From positions 868,001 through 932,000 of the forward strand of contig OZ260072.1 of NCBI GenBank assembly GCA_965284315.1: 64,000 nt of DNA, in the 5' to 3' direction. Of this stretch, positions 8,120-14,723 are shown piece after piece (position 1 is the first letter of the stretch; every line of letters starts with the position of its first letter). The position numbers and the translations under genes were made by a program. The notes below the pieces were generated by a model that saw only the letters and a list, made by a program, of their open reading frames with translations, ran no database searches and was not told where the DNA came from. This stretch comes from PCRC01 sp017848435 (GTDB lineage: Bacteria; Pseudomonadota; Gammaproteobacteria; Burkholderiales; Burkholderiaceae_C).

Positions 8120-9349
8120 TCAGAGCGGCTGGCTGTCGGTGGCGAAAAACGCCATCAGCTGGTCTTTCCGGGCATAGGCATCCTGGTGGCCAAGGGCAAT
8201 CAGCGCGTGCACGAACGCCGGCTCGAACAGCAAATAACTGGCCAGCGCCGCGCCGCCGCCGGTGCGGTGGTCGAGCGCTCCCAGGCCGCGCAAGGCCTGG
8301 CGCAGGGCCGGCGGCAAATCACCGGTGTGCGCCTGCGCCAGCGCATCCAGCGACTGCGACGGCTGGATCGCCAGCACATCCAGCGGGTGCAGGTCCAGCG
8401 TGTCCGCCACGCCGGGCGGCAGCGTGGCAATGGTTTTGTTGATCCGGAGCGCCTGCTCCACATCGGCCTGCAAGGTGTCGTGGAACACACTGGCCATGGC
8501 GTGCCCGGCAATCCCCCCCAGACCCGGGGACTTGCCCATCGCCTGCGGAATGAACGCCGCCCGCTGCGGCTGGCTCACCCCCACCACCAGCACCTGTTGC
8601 GCGCCGAGGTGCACGGCCGGCGACAGCGGCGAGATCTGCCGCATCGAGCCATCGCCAAAAAACTCGCAACGCTCGTCCACCCACAACGGGGTCGACGGAA
8701 AAATGAACGGGATGGCACTGGACGCCATCAGGTGTTCAATGGTGATTGGCTGGAAATCCACCATCCGCCCCGGCCGCTTCCAGGCGCGGCCCACCGTGTC
8801 TTTCAGGGTGTGGCAAAACGTCCAGTGGATACCGCTGGTGTAGCTCGACGCCGTGACCGCCAAAACGTCGATGGTGCCACTCTCCAGCGACGCCTCGATG
8901 CCCGGCAAGGAAATGGCGCGGTGCAACGTGTCCACCAGCGGCAGGCTGTCCAGCAGCGCACCCTGCCGGCGGATGTTGCGCGACAGGTTGAACGCCGCCG
9001 CGAGCCGGCTGCGGCTGTCCAGCCAGCTCGCCCAGCGTGAGATTTTCAGGCTGTAGACATCGCGCGAGCGGGTGCGTTGCCAGAAGGTTGCCAGCTCCTC
9101 GAACGCATCCAGCCCACGGGTGGCGCAGCCCGCCAGAAACGAGGCGTTCAGCGCACCGGCCGAAGTGCCCACCAGAATCTGGAACGGAAAAGTCTTGGAC
9201 GCCGACGGGCGCTGCCGCAACATGGCCGCAATCGCCTGCAGCACACCCACCTGGTAAGCGGTGCGCGCACCGCCCCCCATCAGCACCAGGGCACGCCGAG
9301 GTGGGCCTTGGTGGGCAGCAGCGGCGTTCAGGAAAGTGTCCACACTCAT
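8120..9349 (-). CDS. Patatin-like phospholipase
   Basis: A 409-residue patatin-fold serine hydrolase. Oxyanion-hole GGGAR is at residues 25-29, the nucleophile elbow GTSAG at 61-65 (Ser63), and the dyad aspartate in DGS near residue 232, so all catalytic elements are present. A large upstream extension of the open frame is non-coding; the ATG at 9349 sits about 20 residues before the first conserved strand. There is no signal peptide, so it is probably a cytoplasmic or membrane-peripheral lipid hydrolase. Substrate is unknown. Confidence 0.88.
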   Translation of the reverse strand: MSVDTFLNAAAAHQGPPRRALVLMGGGARTAYQVGVLQAIAAMLRQRPSASKTFPFQILVGTSAGALNASFLAGCATRGLDAFEELATFWQRTRSRDVYSLKISRWASWLDSRSRLAAAFNLSRNIRRQGALLDSLPLVDTLHRAISLPGIEASLESGTIDVLAVTASSYTSGIHWTFCHTLKDTVGRAWKRPGRMVDFQPITIEHLMASSAIPFIFPSTPLWVDERCEFFGDGSMRQISPLSPAVHLGAQQVLVVGVSQPQRAAFIPQAMGKSPGLGGIAGHAMASVFHDTLQADVEQALRINKTIATLPPGVADTLDLHPLDVLAIQPSQSLDALAQAHTGDLPPALRQALRGLGALDHRTGGGAALASYLLFEPAFVHALIALGHQDAYARKDQLMAFFATDSQPL

Positions 9350-9551
9350 GGACCCGATGCTAAGGGCAGTTGGTGCATCACAGGCCTGGAAAAGATGGTG
9401 GTATGTCCCCCTTGCAGACCAAATGCTTACATGACCGGCGCGGTGCAGGCACGCGACCCCAGGTTTTCCCGAAAAAGAATGTTTCTGCGCTTGCAATTGC
9501 CGTGGTCTGGGCGCATAGTGAATTTGAGTGCGACGAAGTTGCCCTGCCGGC

Positions 9552-9567
9552 TGGCCCGGCACTCGCA
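9552..9567 (+). promoter_or_regulatory. Candidate sigma-54 promoter of hpf
   Basis: TGGCCCGGCACTCGCA resembles TGGCAC-N5-TTGCA with two mismatches and keeps the GG-N10-GC spacing. The predicted start near 9578 is just ahead of the AAGGAGG site (9584-9590). The hpf/yhbH family is often associated with rpoN, which supports but does not prove the call. Confidence 0.4.
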
Positions 9568-9598
9568 CTCTTAACCTGAAGCTAAGGAGGTTCTTTTT

Positions 9599-9928
9599 AT
9601 GAACTTGACGATCAGTGGTCATCACCTCGAAGTCACCCCCGCCCTGCGCAGCTATGTGACCAGCAAACTGGACCGGATCAGCCGGCATTTCGATCAACTC
9701 GTCGACATCAAAGTACTGCTGTCCATCGAAAAGCAAAAGGAAAAACAAGGCCGTCAGCGCGCTGAATGCAACATCCACGTCAAGGGCAACGACATGTTTG
9801 CCGAAAGCGCCCACGAAGACCTGTACGCCGCGGTGGACGACCTGGTCGACAAGCTGGACCGCCAGGTGGTGCGCCACAAAGACCGTCTGCAGGCCCACAA
9901 CCACCTCGCGCCCAAGCGCCTGATGTGA
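9599..9928 (+). CDS. hpf: Ribosome hibernation promoting factor (short HPF)
   Basis: A 109-residue protein of the HPF/YfiA family that binds the 30S decoding centre and promotes ribosome dimerisation in stationary phase. It has the beta-alpha-beta-beta-beta-alpha pattern: MNLTISGHHLEVTPALR at the start, then basic segments around KEKQGRQRAECN, and the terminal amphipathic helix DLVDKLDRQVVRHK. Length fits short HPF; the C-terminal dimerisation domain of long HPF is absent. A strong AAGGAGG site is 8 bp upstream. It is followed by a terminator and then by ptsN, the usual rpoN-linked neighbourhood. Confidence 0.94.
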   Translation: MNLTISGHHLEVTPALRSYVTSKLDRISRHFDQLVDIKVLLSIEKQKEKQGRQRAECNIHVKGNDMFAESAHEDLYAAVDDLVDKLDRQVVRHKDRLQAHNHLAPKRLM

Positions 9929-9957
9929 TCCCGCCCGCAACAACCTGTTGCACCGAA

Positions 9958-9987
9958 GCCGCCACGCACCATGCCTGGCGGCTTTTT
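9958..9987 (+). terminator. Rho-independent terminator after hpf
   Basis: GCCGCCA (9958-9964) pairs with TGGCGGC (9976-9982) and is followed by TTTTT. It separates hpf from ptsN. Confidence 0.8.
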
Positions 9988-10058
9988 CGTTTCTGGCACC
10001 GTCCTGCAGCCATCCCGCGCTGAACCGGTACTTTGTGACAGAATGCTGCACCGCAACA

Positions 10059-10088
10059 TTGTTGAAGCTGTCATGCCACCGCCATAAT
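10059..10088 (+). promoter_or_regulatory. Candidate sigma-70 promoter of ptsN
   Basis: TTGTTG at 10059-10064 and CATAAT at 10083-10088, spaced 18 bp and ending 18 bp before the ptsN start. Read by eye only. Confidence 0.3.
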
Positions 10089-10106
10089 GCGCGCTGAGAA
10101 CCCGAC

Positions 10107-10574
10107 ATGAACCGCCTTGCCACCATCCTGCCTGCAGCCCAAGTGCTGGTGAGCGTTGACGCCACCAGCAAAAAGCGCGCTTTTGAAGAAGCCGGCCTGC
10201 TGTTTGAGAACCTGCACGGCCTGAGCCGCGCCCTCATCACCGACAGCCTGTTCGCCCGCGAGCGCCTGGGCTCAACCGGCCTCGGCCATGGGGTGGCCAT
10301 TCCACATGGCCGCATCAAGGGCCTGAAGTCCCCCATGGCCGCGGTGTTCCAGCTGGCCCAACCGATTGGCTTTGACGCGCCCGACGAACAGCCGGTTGGC
10401 GTGTTGATTTTTTTGCTGGTGCCCGAAACAGCAACCCAGAAACACCTCGAAATCCTGTCCGAGATTGCCGAATTGCTGAGCGACGCCAGCCTGCGGGAAA
10501 AGATCAAGGTCAGTGACAGCGCCGAATCCCTGCACAGCATGATCGCCGGCTGGCAGTCGATTCAGCCTGCCTGA
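10107..10574 (+). CDS. ptsN: Nitrogen-regulatory PTS IIA component (EIIA-Ntr)
   Basis: A 155-residue IIA domain of the fructose/mannitol type. It accepts phosphate from NPr/HPr and regulates potassium and nitrogen metabolism through protein contacts rather than sugar transport. The phosphorylated histidine is in GVAIPHGR (His67). No membrane IIB/IIC partner is encoded nearby, consistent with PTS-Ntr. hprK follows after about 115 bp, as in many betaproteobacteria, linking the phosphorelay to HPr kinase control. Confidence 0.93.
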   Translation: MNRLATILPAAQVLVSVDATSKKRAFEEAGLLFENLHGLSRALITDSLFARERLGSTGLGHGVAIPHGRIKGLKSPMAAVFQLAQPIGFDAPDEQPVGVLIFLLVPETATQKHLEILSEIAELLSDASLREKIKVSDSAESLHSMIAGWQSIQPA

Positions 10575-10575
10575 G

Positions 10576-10668
10576 GATGTGGCCCCCACGCTCCCCGCTG
10601 CGTGTGGTTCGCTGCCCCCCGAGGGGGCCGCATTTCGCCTTGGTGCGGCCCGGCGGCGAAACATGGTC
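10576..10668. repeat. GC-rich palindromic dispersed element
   Basis: The ptsN-hprK gap contains GGCCCCCACGCTCCCCGCTG, followed by a strong hairpin CCCCC(CGA)GGGGG near 10614-10629 and then GGTGCGGCCCGGCGGCG. From memory, this composition and order match a repeat common in Comamonadaceae intergenic regions. Only one copy is seen in the window. Confidence 0.5.
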
Positions 10669-10688
10669 CTCACAGGCCCCTCTTTGAC

Positions 10689-11639
10689 ATGAAACCCACC
10701 GCCGTCAGCGCCGACGCGCTGTTTGAAGACCACCGCGCCACCCTGCGCTGGGAGTGGGTGGCCGGGCTGGGGGCTTCCGAGCGGCGCTTTGACGAGGTGG
10801 CGGTGCGCGCCGCCAGCTCCGGCGCCGACCTGGTGGGTTACCTCAACTACATCCACCCTTACCGGGTGCAAATTCTGGGCGAGCGCGAGGTGGCCTACCT
10901 GACCAACGCCTCGCCGGAAGACTGCGCCCGGCGCATCGCCCGCATCGTGACACTGGAACCGCCGGTGCTGATCCTGGCCGACAACCAGACCGCCCCGGAC
11001 ACGCTGCTGTCGATGTGCGAGCGGGCGCAGATCCCGATGTTTGCGACCAAGGAGTCGTCGGCCTTTGTCATTGACGTGCTGCGCGCCTACCTGTCCAAGC
11101 ACTTTGCCGACCGAACCACCATCCACGGTGTGTTCATGGACATTCTGGGCCTGGGCGTGATGATCACCGGCGACTCGGGCCTGGGCAAAAGCGAACTCGG
11201 GCTGGAACTCATTTCACGCGGCAACGGCCTGGTGGCCGACGACGCGGTGGACCTCTACCGCATCAACCAGACCACCATCGAAGGCCGCTGCCCGGAATTG
11301 CTGCAAAACCTACTGGAAGTGCGCGGCATTGGCCTGCTCGACATCCGCGCGATTTTTGGCGAGACGGCGGTGCGCCGCAAGATGCGGCTCAAGCTCATCG
11401 TGCACCTGGTGCGGCGCGAGATTCTGGAACGCGACTACGAACGCCTGCCGTCCGAGCCGCTGACACTCAACGTGCTCGGCATCCCGGTGCGCAAGGTCGT
11501 GATCCAGGTAGTCGCCGGCCGCAACATCGCTGTGCTGGTGGAGGCCGCCGTGCGCAACACCATCCTGCAGTTGCGTGGCATCGACACCTACCAGGAATTT
11601 GTGGCGCGGCAGCGTGAAGCGATGGAGCGCGGGGACTGA
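10689..11639 (+). CDS. hprK: HPr kinase/phosphorylase
   Basis: A 316-residue bifunctional enzyme that phosphorylates or dephosphorylates a serine of HPr. The N-terminal substrate-associated domain spans about residues 1-135. The catalytic domain has His146 (TIHGVF), the Walker-A-like GDSGLGKS at 161-168, VADDAVDLYR, and the HprK signature around LEVRGIGLLDIRAIFG. Start at ATG 10689 gives the standard length; the earlier in-frame start at 10602 would lie in the GC-rich repeat. Together with ptsN it suggests the betaproteobacterial PTS-Ntr/HprK circuit. Confidence 0.96.
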   Translation: MKPTAVSADALFEDHRATLRWEWVAGLGASERRFDEVAVRAASSGADLVGYLNYIHPYRVQILGEREVAYLTNASPEDCARRIARIVTLEPPVLILADNQTAPDTLLSMCERAQIPMFATKESSAFVIDVLRAYLSKHFADRTTIHGVFMDILGLGVMITGDSGLGKSELGLELISRGNGLVADDAVDLYRINQTTIEGRCPELLQNLLEVRGIGLLDIRAIFGETAVRRKMRLKLIVHLVRREILERDYERLPSEPLTLNVLGIPVRKVVIQVVAGRNIAVLVEAAVRNTILQLRGIDTYQEFVARQREAMERGD

Positions 11640-11643
11640 CTGG

Positions 11644-12090
11644 TCAGCCGTTGTGGCGCCCGCCTACGGGCTTGTTCGGGCACTTGGGTTTGGTGCAGTT
11701 GCCGTACAGGCTCAGCGCGTGGTCTTGCAGCACAAAACCCCGGCTCGTGGCCACGCTGTGCTGACGGGCTTCGATTTCCGGGTCGTTGAATTCCTCGACA
11801 AGGCCGCAGTCCAGACACACCAGGTGGTCGTGGTGCTTGCCCTCGTTCAGCTCGTAGATCGCCTTGCCAGACTCAAAGCTGCTGCGGCTCAAGATGCCGG
11901 CTTGCTCAAACTGCGTCAGCACCCGGTACACCGTGGCCAGGCCGACATCGGAGCGCTCCTCCAGCAACACACGGAACACGTCTTCGGCTGTCATGTGGCG
12001 CTTGGCGCCTTTCTGGAACACCTCCAGGATCTTCATCCGGGGCAGCGTGGCCTTGAGTCCGGTGTTCTTCAGTTCGTCCATCGTCGACAT
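11644..12090 (-). CDS. fur: Ferric uptake regulator Fur
   Basis: A 148-residue Fe(II)-dependent repressor. The N-terminal winged helix is around residues 15-80 (LATVYRVLTQFEQAG). HHDH metal ligands are at 86-89, CLDC at 92-95, and a second cysteine pair at Cys132/Cys137 for the structural zinc. It is convergent with hprK (4 bp between stops) and divergent from bamE, an arrangement widespread in Burkholderiales. An AT-rich stretch with ATCAT repeats (12177-12195) in the shared promoter region could be a Fur box for autoregulation; this is a weak call. Confidence 0.96.
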   Translation of the reverse strand: MSTMDELKNTGLKATLPRMKILEVFQKGAKRHMTAEDVFRVLLEERSDVGLATVYRVLTQFEQAGILSRSSFESGKAIYELNEGKHHDHLVCLDCGLVEEFNDPEIEARQHSVATSRGFVLQDHALSLYGNCTKPKCPNKPVGGRHNG

Positions 12091-12174
12091 GCGGGGCTTT
12101 CAACAATCGGCAGGGGTTGCGGGGGCCAAAGGTGGCGTGCCCGGGGTATTTTCCCTCTGTGGGGACCATGCCGG

Positions 12175-12195
12175 TACAATCATTTAATCATATTG
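12175..12195 (+). promoter_or_regulatory. bamE -10 element with weak Fur-box-like repeats
   Basis: TACAAT at 12175-12180 is a good -10 hexamer for bamE. It overlaps the AT-rich sequence ATCATTTAATCAT, whose ATCAT repeats loosely resemble the Fur-box unit on the opposite strand. No convincing -35 is seen. Confidence 0.3.
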
Positions 12196-12209
12196 CAACC
12201 GCTTTGAAC

Positions 12210-12776
12210 ATGCCTTCACCTACCCCCCGCTTCCCCCTGCGCAGCCTGTTGGCCTGCACCCTGCTGGCGGGCCTGAGCGTGGGCTGCGGCAGCCTTGACT
12301 CGGCCAGCCGCAACGTCACCAGCCTGGTCACACCCTACAAGGTGGAAGTGATCCAGGGCAACTTTGTCTCCAAGGAGCAGGCCGCCTTGCTGCAACCCGG
12401 CATGTCGCGCGCGCAAATCAGCGAGGTGCTAGGCACACCGCTGATGGCCAGCGTGTTCCATGCCAACCGCTGGGACTACGTGTTCACGCTGCGCCGCGAG
12501 GGCGTGCCCCCCCAGATGCGCCGCTTCACGCTGTTTTTCGATGGCGATGCACTGGCGCGTTTTGAAGGCGTGGAAGGCCTGCCCAGCGAGGCAGAATTTG
12601 TGAGCACACTGGTCTCGCAGCGCAAGTTTGGCAAGCCCCCGGTGCTGGAAGCCAGCGAAGAGGTTTTGCAAAAAGCCAGCCCCCCTAAGAAGACCACCCC
12701 GGTTATTGCCGCCACGCCCGACAGCGCGCCCAGCAGCCCGACCAGCTACCCGCCCCTGGAAGGGGCCGCGCGATGA
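12210..12776 (+). CDS. bamE: Outer membrane assembly lipoprotein BamE
   Basis: A 188-residue lipoprotein of the SmpA/OmlA family, part of the BAM complex that folds outer-membrane beta-barrels. The lipobox LSVGC puts the lipidated cysteine at residue 26. The conserved motif LQPGMSRAQISEVLGTPL follows. The C-terminal Pro/Ser-rich tail (from about 150) is longer than in E. coli BamE. ATG at 12210 gives a proper signal peptide. Its TGA overlaps the dapB ATG (ATGA). Confidence 0.93.
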   Translation: MPSPTPRFPLRSLLACTLLAGLSVGCGSLDSASRNVTSLVTPYKVEVIQGNFVSKEQAALLQPGMSRAQISEVLGTPLMASVFHANRWDYVFTLRREGVPPQMRRFTLFFDGDALARFEGVEGLPSEAEFVSTLVSQRKFGKPPVLEASEEVLQKASPPKKTTPVIAATPDSAPSSPTSYPPLEGAAR

Positions 12777-13618
12777 CGCGCGTCGCCACCAACACGCCAC
12801 AACACGCCCCCGGTTCCCCGTTGCGCGTCGCCATTGCCGGCGCGTCCGGCCGCATGGGGCGGATGCTGATTGAGGCGGTCAGCCAGGCCGACGACTGCCG
12901 CCTGGCCGGCGCGCTCGACATCCTGGGTGCACCCGCACTCGGCACCGACGCCACCGCGTTTCTGGGCCAAGCCAGCGGCGTGGCGATCACGGCCGACCTA
13001 GCAGCCGGCCTGCACAACACCGGCGTGCTGATTGACTTCACCCGCCCCGAAGGCACGCTGGCCCACCTGCGCGTTTGCCGCGAACTCGGTGTGCAGATGG
13101 TGATTGGCACCACGGGCTTCACCGACGCGCAGAAAGCCGAGATCGCGGCGGCGTCGAAAGACATCGCCATCGTCATGGCGCCCAACATGAGCGTCGGTGT
13201 CAACGTCACCCTCAAGCTGCTGCAAATGGCCGCCAAGGCGCTGGCCACGGGTTATGACATCGAGGTGATCGAGGCACACCACCGCCACAAGGTGGACGCC
13301 CCATCGGGCACCGCGCTCAAGATGGGCGAGGTCATTGCCGAGGCGTTGGGCCGCGACCTGAAAGACTGTGCCGTCTACGCCCGCGAAGGCGTCACCGGCG
13401 AGCGCGACCCGTCCAGCATCGGCTTTGCCACCATCCGTGGCGGCGACATCGTCGGTGACCACACCGTGCTGTTTGCCGGCACCGGCGAACGCATCGAGAT
13501 CACCCACAAATCCTCCAGCCGTGCCACCTATGCCCAAGGCAGCCTGCGCGCTGCGCGTTTTCTGTCGAGCAAGCCCAATGGCCTGTTTGACATGTTCGAC
13601 GTGCTGAGCCTGCGCTGA
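12773..13618 (+). CDS. dapB: 4-hydroxy-tetrahydrodipicolinate reductase
   Basis: A 281-residue NAD(P)H-dependent reductase of the lysine/meso-DAP pathway. The dinucleotide-binding GASGRMGRM is at 23-31. The DapB signature EAHHRHKVDAPSGTAL carries the catalytic His-His and Lys. It overlaps bamE by 4 bp, and its TGA overlaps the next ATG by 1 bp. The N-terminus has a 17-residue lead before the Rossmann strand, so a slightly later start is possible. Confidence 0.96.
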   Translation: MTRVATNTPQHAPGSPLRVAIAGASGRMGRMLIEAVSQADDCRLAGALDILGAPALGTDATAFLGQASGVAITADLAAGLHNTGVLIDFTRPEGTLAHLRVCRELGVQMVIGTTGFTDAQKAEIAAASKDIAIVMAPNMSVGVNVTLKLLQMAAKALATGYDIEVIEAHHRHKVDAPSGTALKMGEVIAEALGRDLKDCAVYAREGVTGERDPSSIGFATIRGGDIVGDHTVLFAGTGERIEITHKSSSRATYAQGSLRAARFLSSKPNGLFDMFDVLSLR

Positions 13619-14259
13619 TGCCCGCCTTCCTCGCAGCAGGCGATGCCATCAGCCAGACCGTGGCGGTCTTGTTGCTGGCCATGTCGGTTGCGAGCTGGGT
13701 GGTGATCCTCTGGAAAGGCTGGCTGCTGCAGCGCGCCAGTGGCGATGTGGCCCGCAGCCTGGCGGCCTTCTGGCAAGCAGGCAACCTGCCCGATGCCAAG
13801 CTGCATTTAAAGGCTTTTGACCGGGAAGCCTTGGTATTTCCTATCGTTATTGCTACAGAAATTGAAGCAAGGAACACCTTGGCCAACAGCGGTGACCGCG
13901 CCCAGCAACTCACCCGGGTGATGCGCAACGCGTTGCACGCGGTGCTGCACAAGCTGCAGTTTGGCCAGGTGCTGCTGGCCACCGTGGGCACCACGGCGCC
14001 CTTCATTGGCCTGCTCGGTACGGTCTGGGGCATCCACCACGCGCTGACCGCGATCGCTGCCGCCGGCCAGATCAGCATCGACAAGGTCGCCGGCCCCGTC
14101 GGCGAAGCCCTGGTCATGACCGCCGCCGGCCTGGCCGTGGCCATTCCCGCCGTGCTGGCCTACAACGTCTATGGGCGGGTCATTGGCCGCATCGAAGGCG
14201 AGCTGGAAGGTTTTGCGCACGACCTGCTGGCCTTGCTGTCTGGCAAGAACGCGGGCTGA
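13618..14259 (+). CDS. exbB: MotA/TolQ/ExbB proton channel family protein
   Basis: A 213-residue inner-membrane proton channel subunit with three transmembrane segments (about residues 13-35, 115-140 and 160-185). It has the conserved glycine-rich core TVGTTAPFIGLLGTVWGI. With ExbD it would energise TonB- or Tol-dependent work at the outer membrane. tonB, tolA and tolB are not adjacent, so ExbB and TolQ cannot be separated. Residues 59-85 (DNA 13795-13875) are coded by unusually AT-rich DNA whose end resembles the intergenic repeat at 19101-19170; the frame is not disrupted. Confidence 0.85.
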   Translation: MPAFLAAGDAISQTVAVLLLAMSVASWVVILWKGWLLQRASGDVARSLAAFWQAGNLPDAKLHLKAFDREALVFPIVIATEIEARNTLANSGDRAQQLTRVMRNALHAVLHKLQFGQVLLATVGTTAPFIGLLGTVWGIHHALTAIAAAGQISIDKVAGPVGEALVMTAAGLAVAIPAVLAYNVYGRVIGRIEGELEGFAHDLLALLSGKNAG

Positions 14260-14264
14260 CCCCC

Positions 14265-14681
14265 ATGGCGTTCGGACGTTTTCAGAACCGTCCCGCAGCC
14301 GCGCCGTTGAGCGACATCAACGTCACGCCCCTGGTGGACGTGATGCTGGTGCTGGTGGTGATTTTCCTGCTGACCGCGCCACTGCTGGCCACCAGCATCC
14401 GGCTCGATTTGCCCACCAGCGACGCGGCCCAACCTGGCAACCCGGCCCGCTTTGTCACACTGGCCGTCACGCCGGCCGGTGGGGTGTTCCTGGACGACCA
14501 GCCCACCACCCTGCCCGACCTGGCCACCCACCTGGCCCAAACCGCCCGCAGCAACCCTGACACCGAAGTCCAGCTCCGGGCCGACGCCACCGTCCCCTAC
14601 GGCAAGGTGGTGGAGGTGATGGGGGTGGCGCAAAAAGCTGGCCTGAACCGCATCGGCTTTGTGGCCGAGCCACCGCGCTGA
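14265..14681 (+). CDS. exbD: Biopolymer transporter ExbD/TolR family
   Basis: A 138-residue partner of the preceding channel. One N-terminal transmembrane helix (about 20-42) is preceded by the family signature DINVTPLVDVMLVLVVIF, in which Asp25 or Asp30 supplies the proton-carrying carboxylate. A periplasmic domain follows. It lies 5 bp after exbB, so the two are co-translated. Confidence 0.9.
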   Translation: MAFGRFQNRPAAAPLSDINVTPLVDVMLVLVVIFLLTAPLLATSIRLDLPTSDAAQPGNPARFVTLAVTPAGGVFLDDQPTTLPDLATHLAQTARSNPDTEVQLRADATVPYGKVVEVMGVAQKAGLNRIGFVAEPPR

Positions 14682-14723
14682 GCCCCTTGGCGGCGGCGCT
14701 GCCCTGCCGCCTACAATTTGGGG

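Noticed and set aside
9350..10540. N-terminal extension of the patatin frame through hpf and ptsN
   Set aside because: This stretch is occupied by clear plus-strand genes and a terminator. The conserved patatin region starts after ATG 9349.
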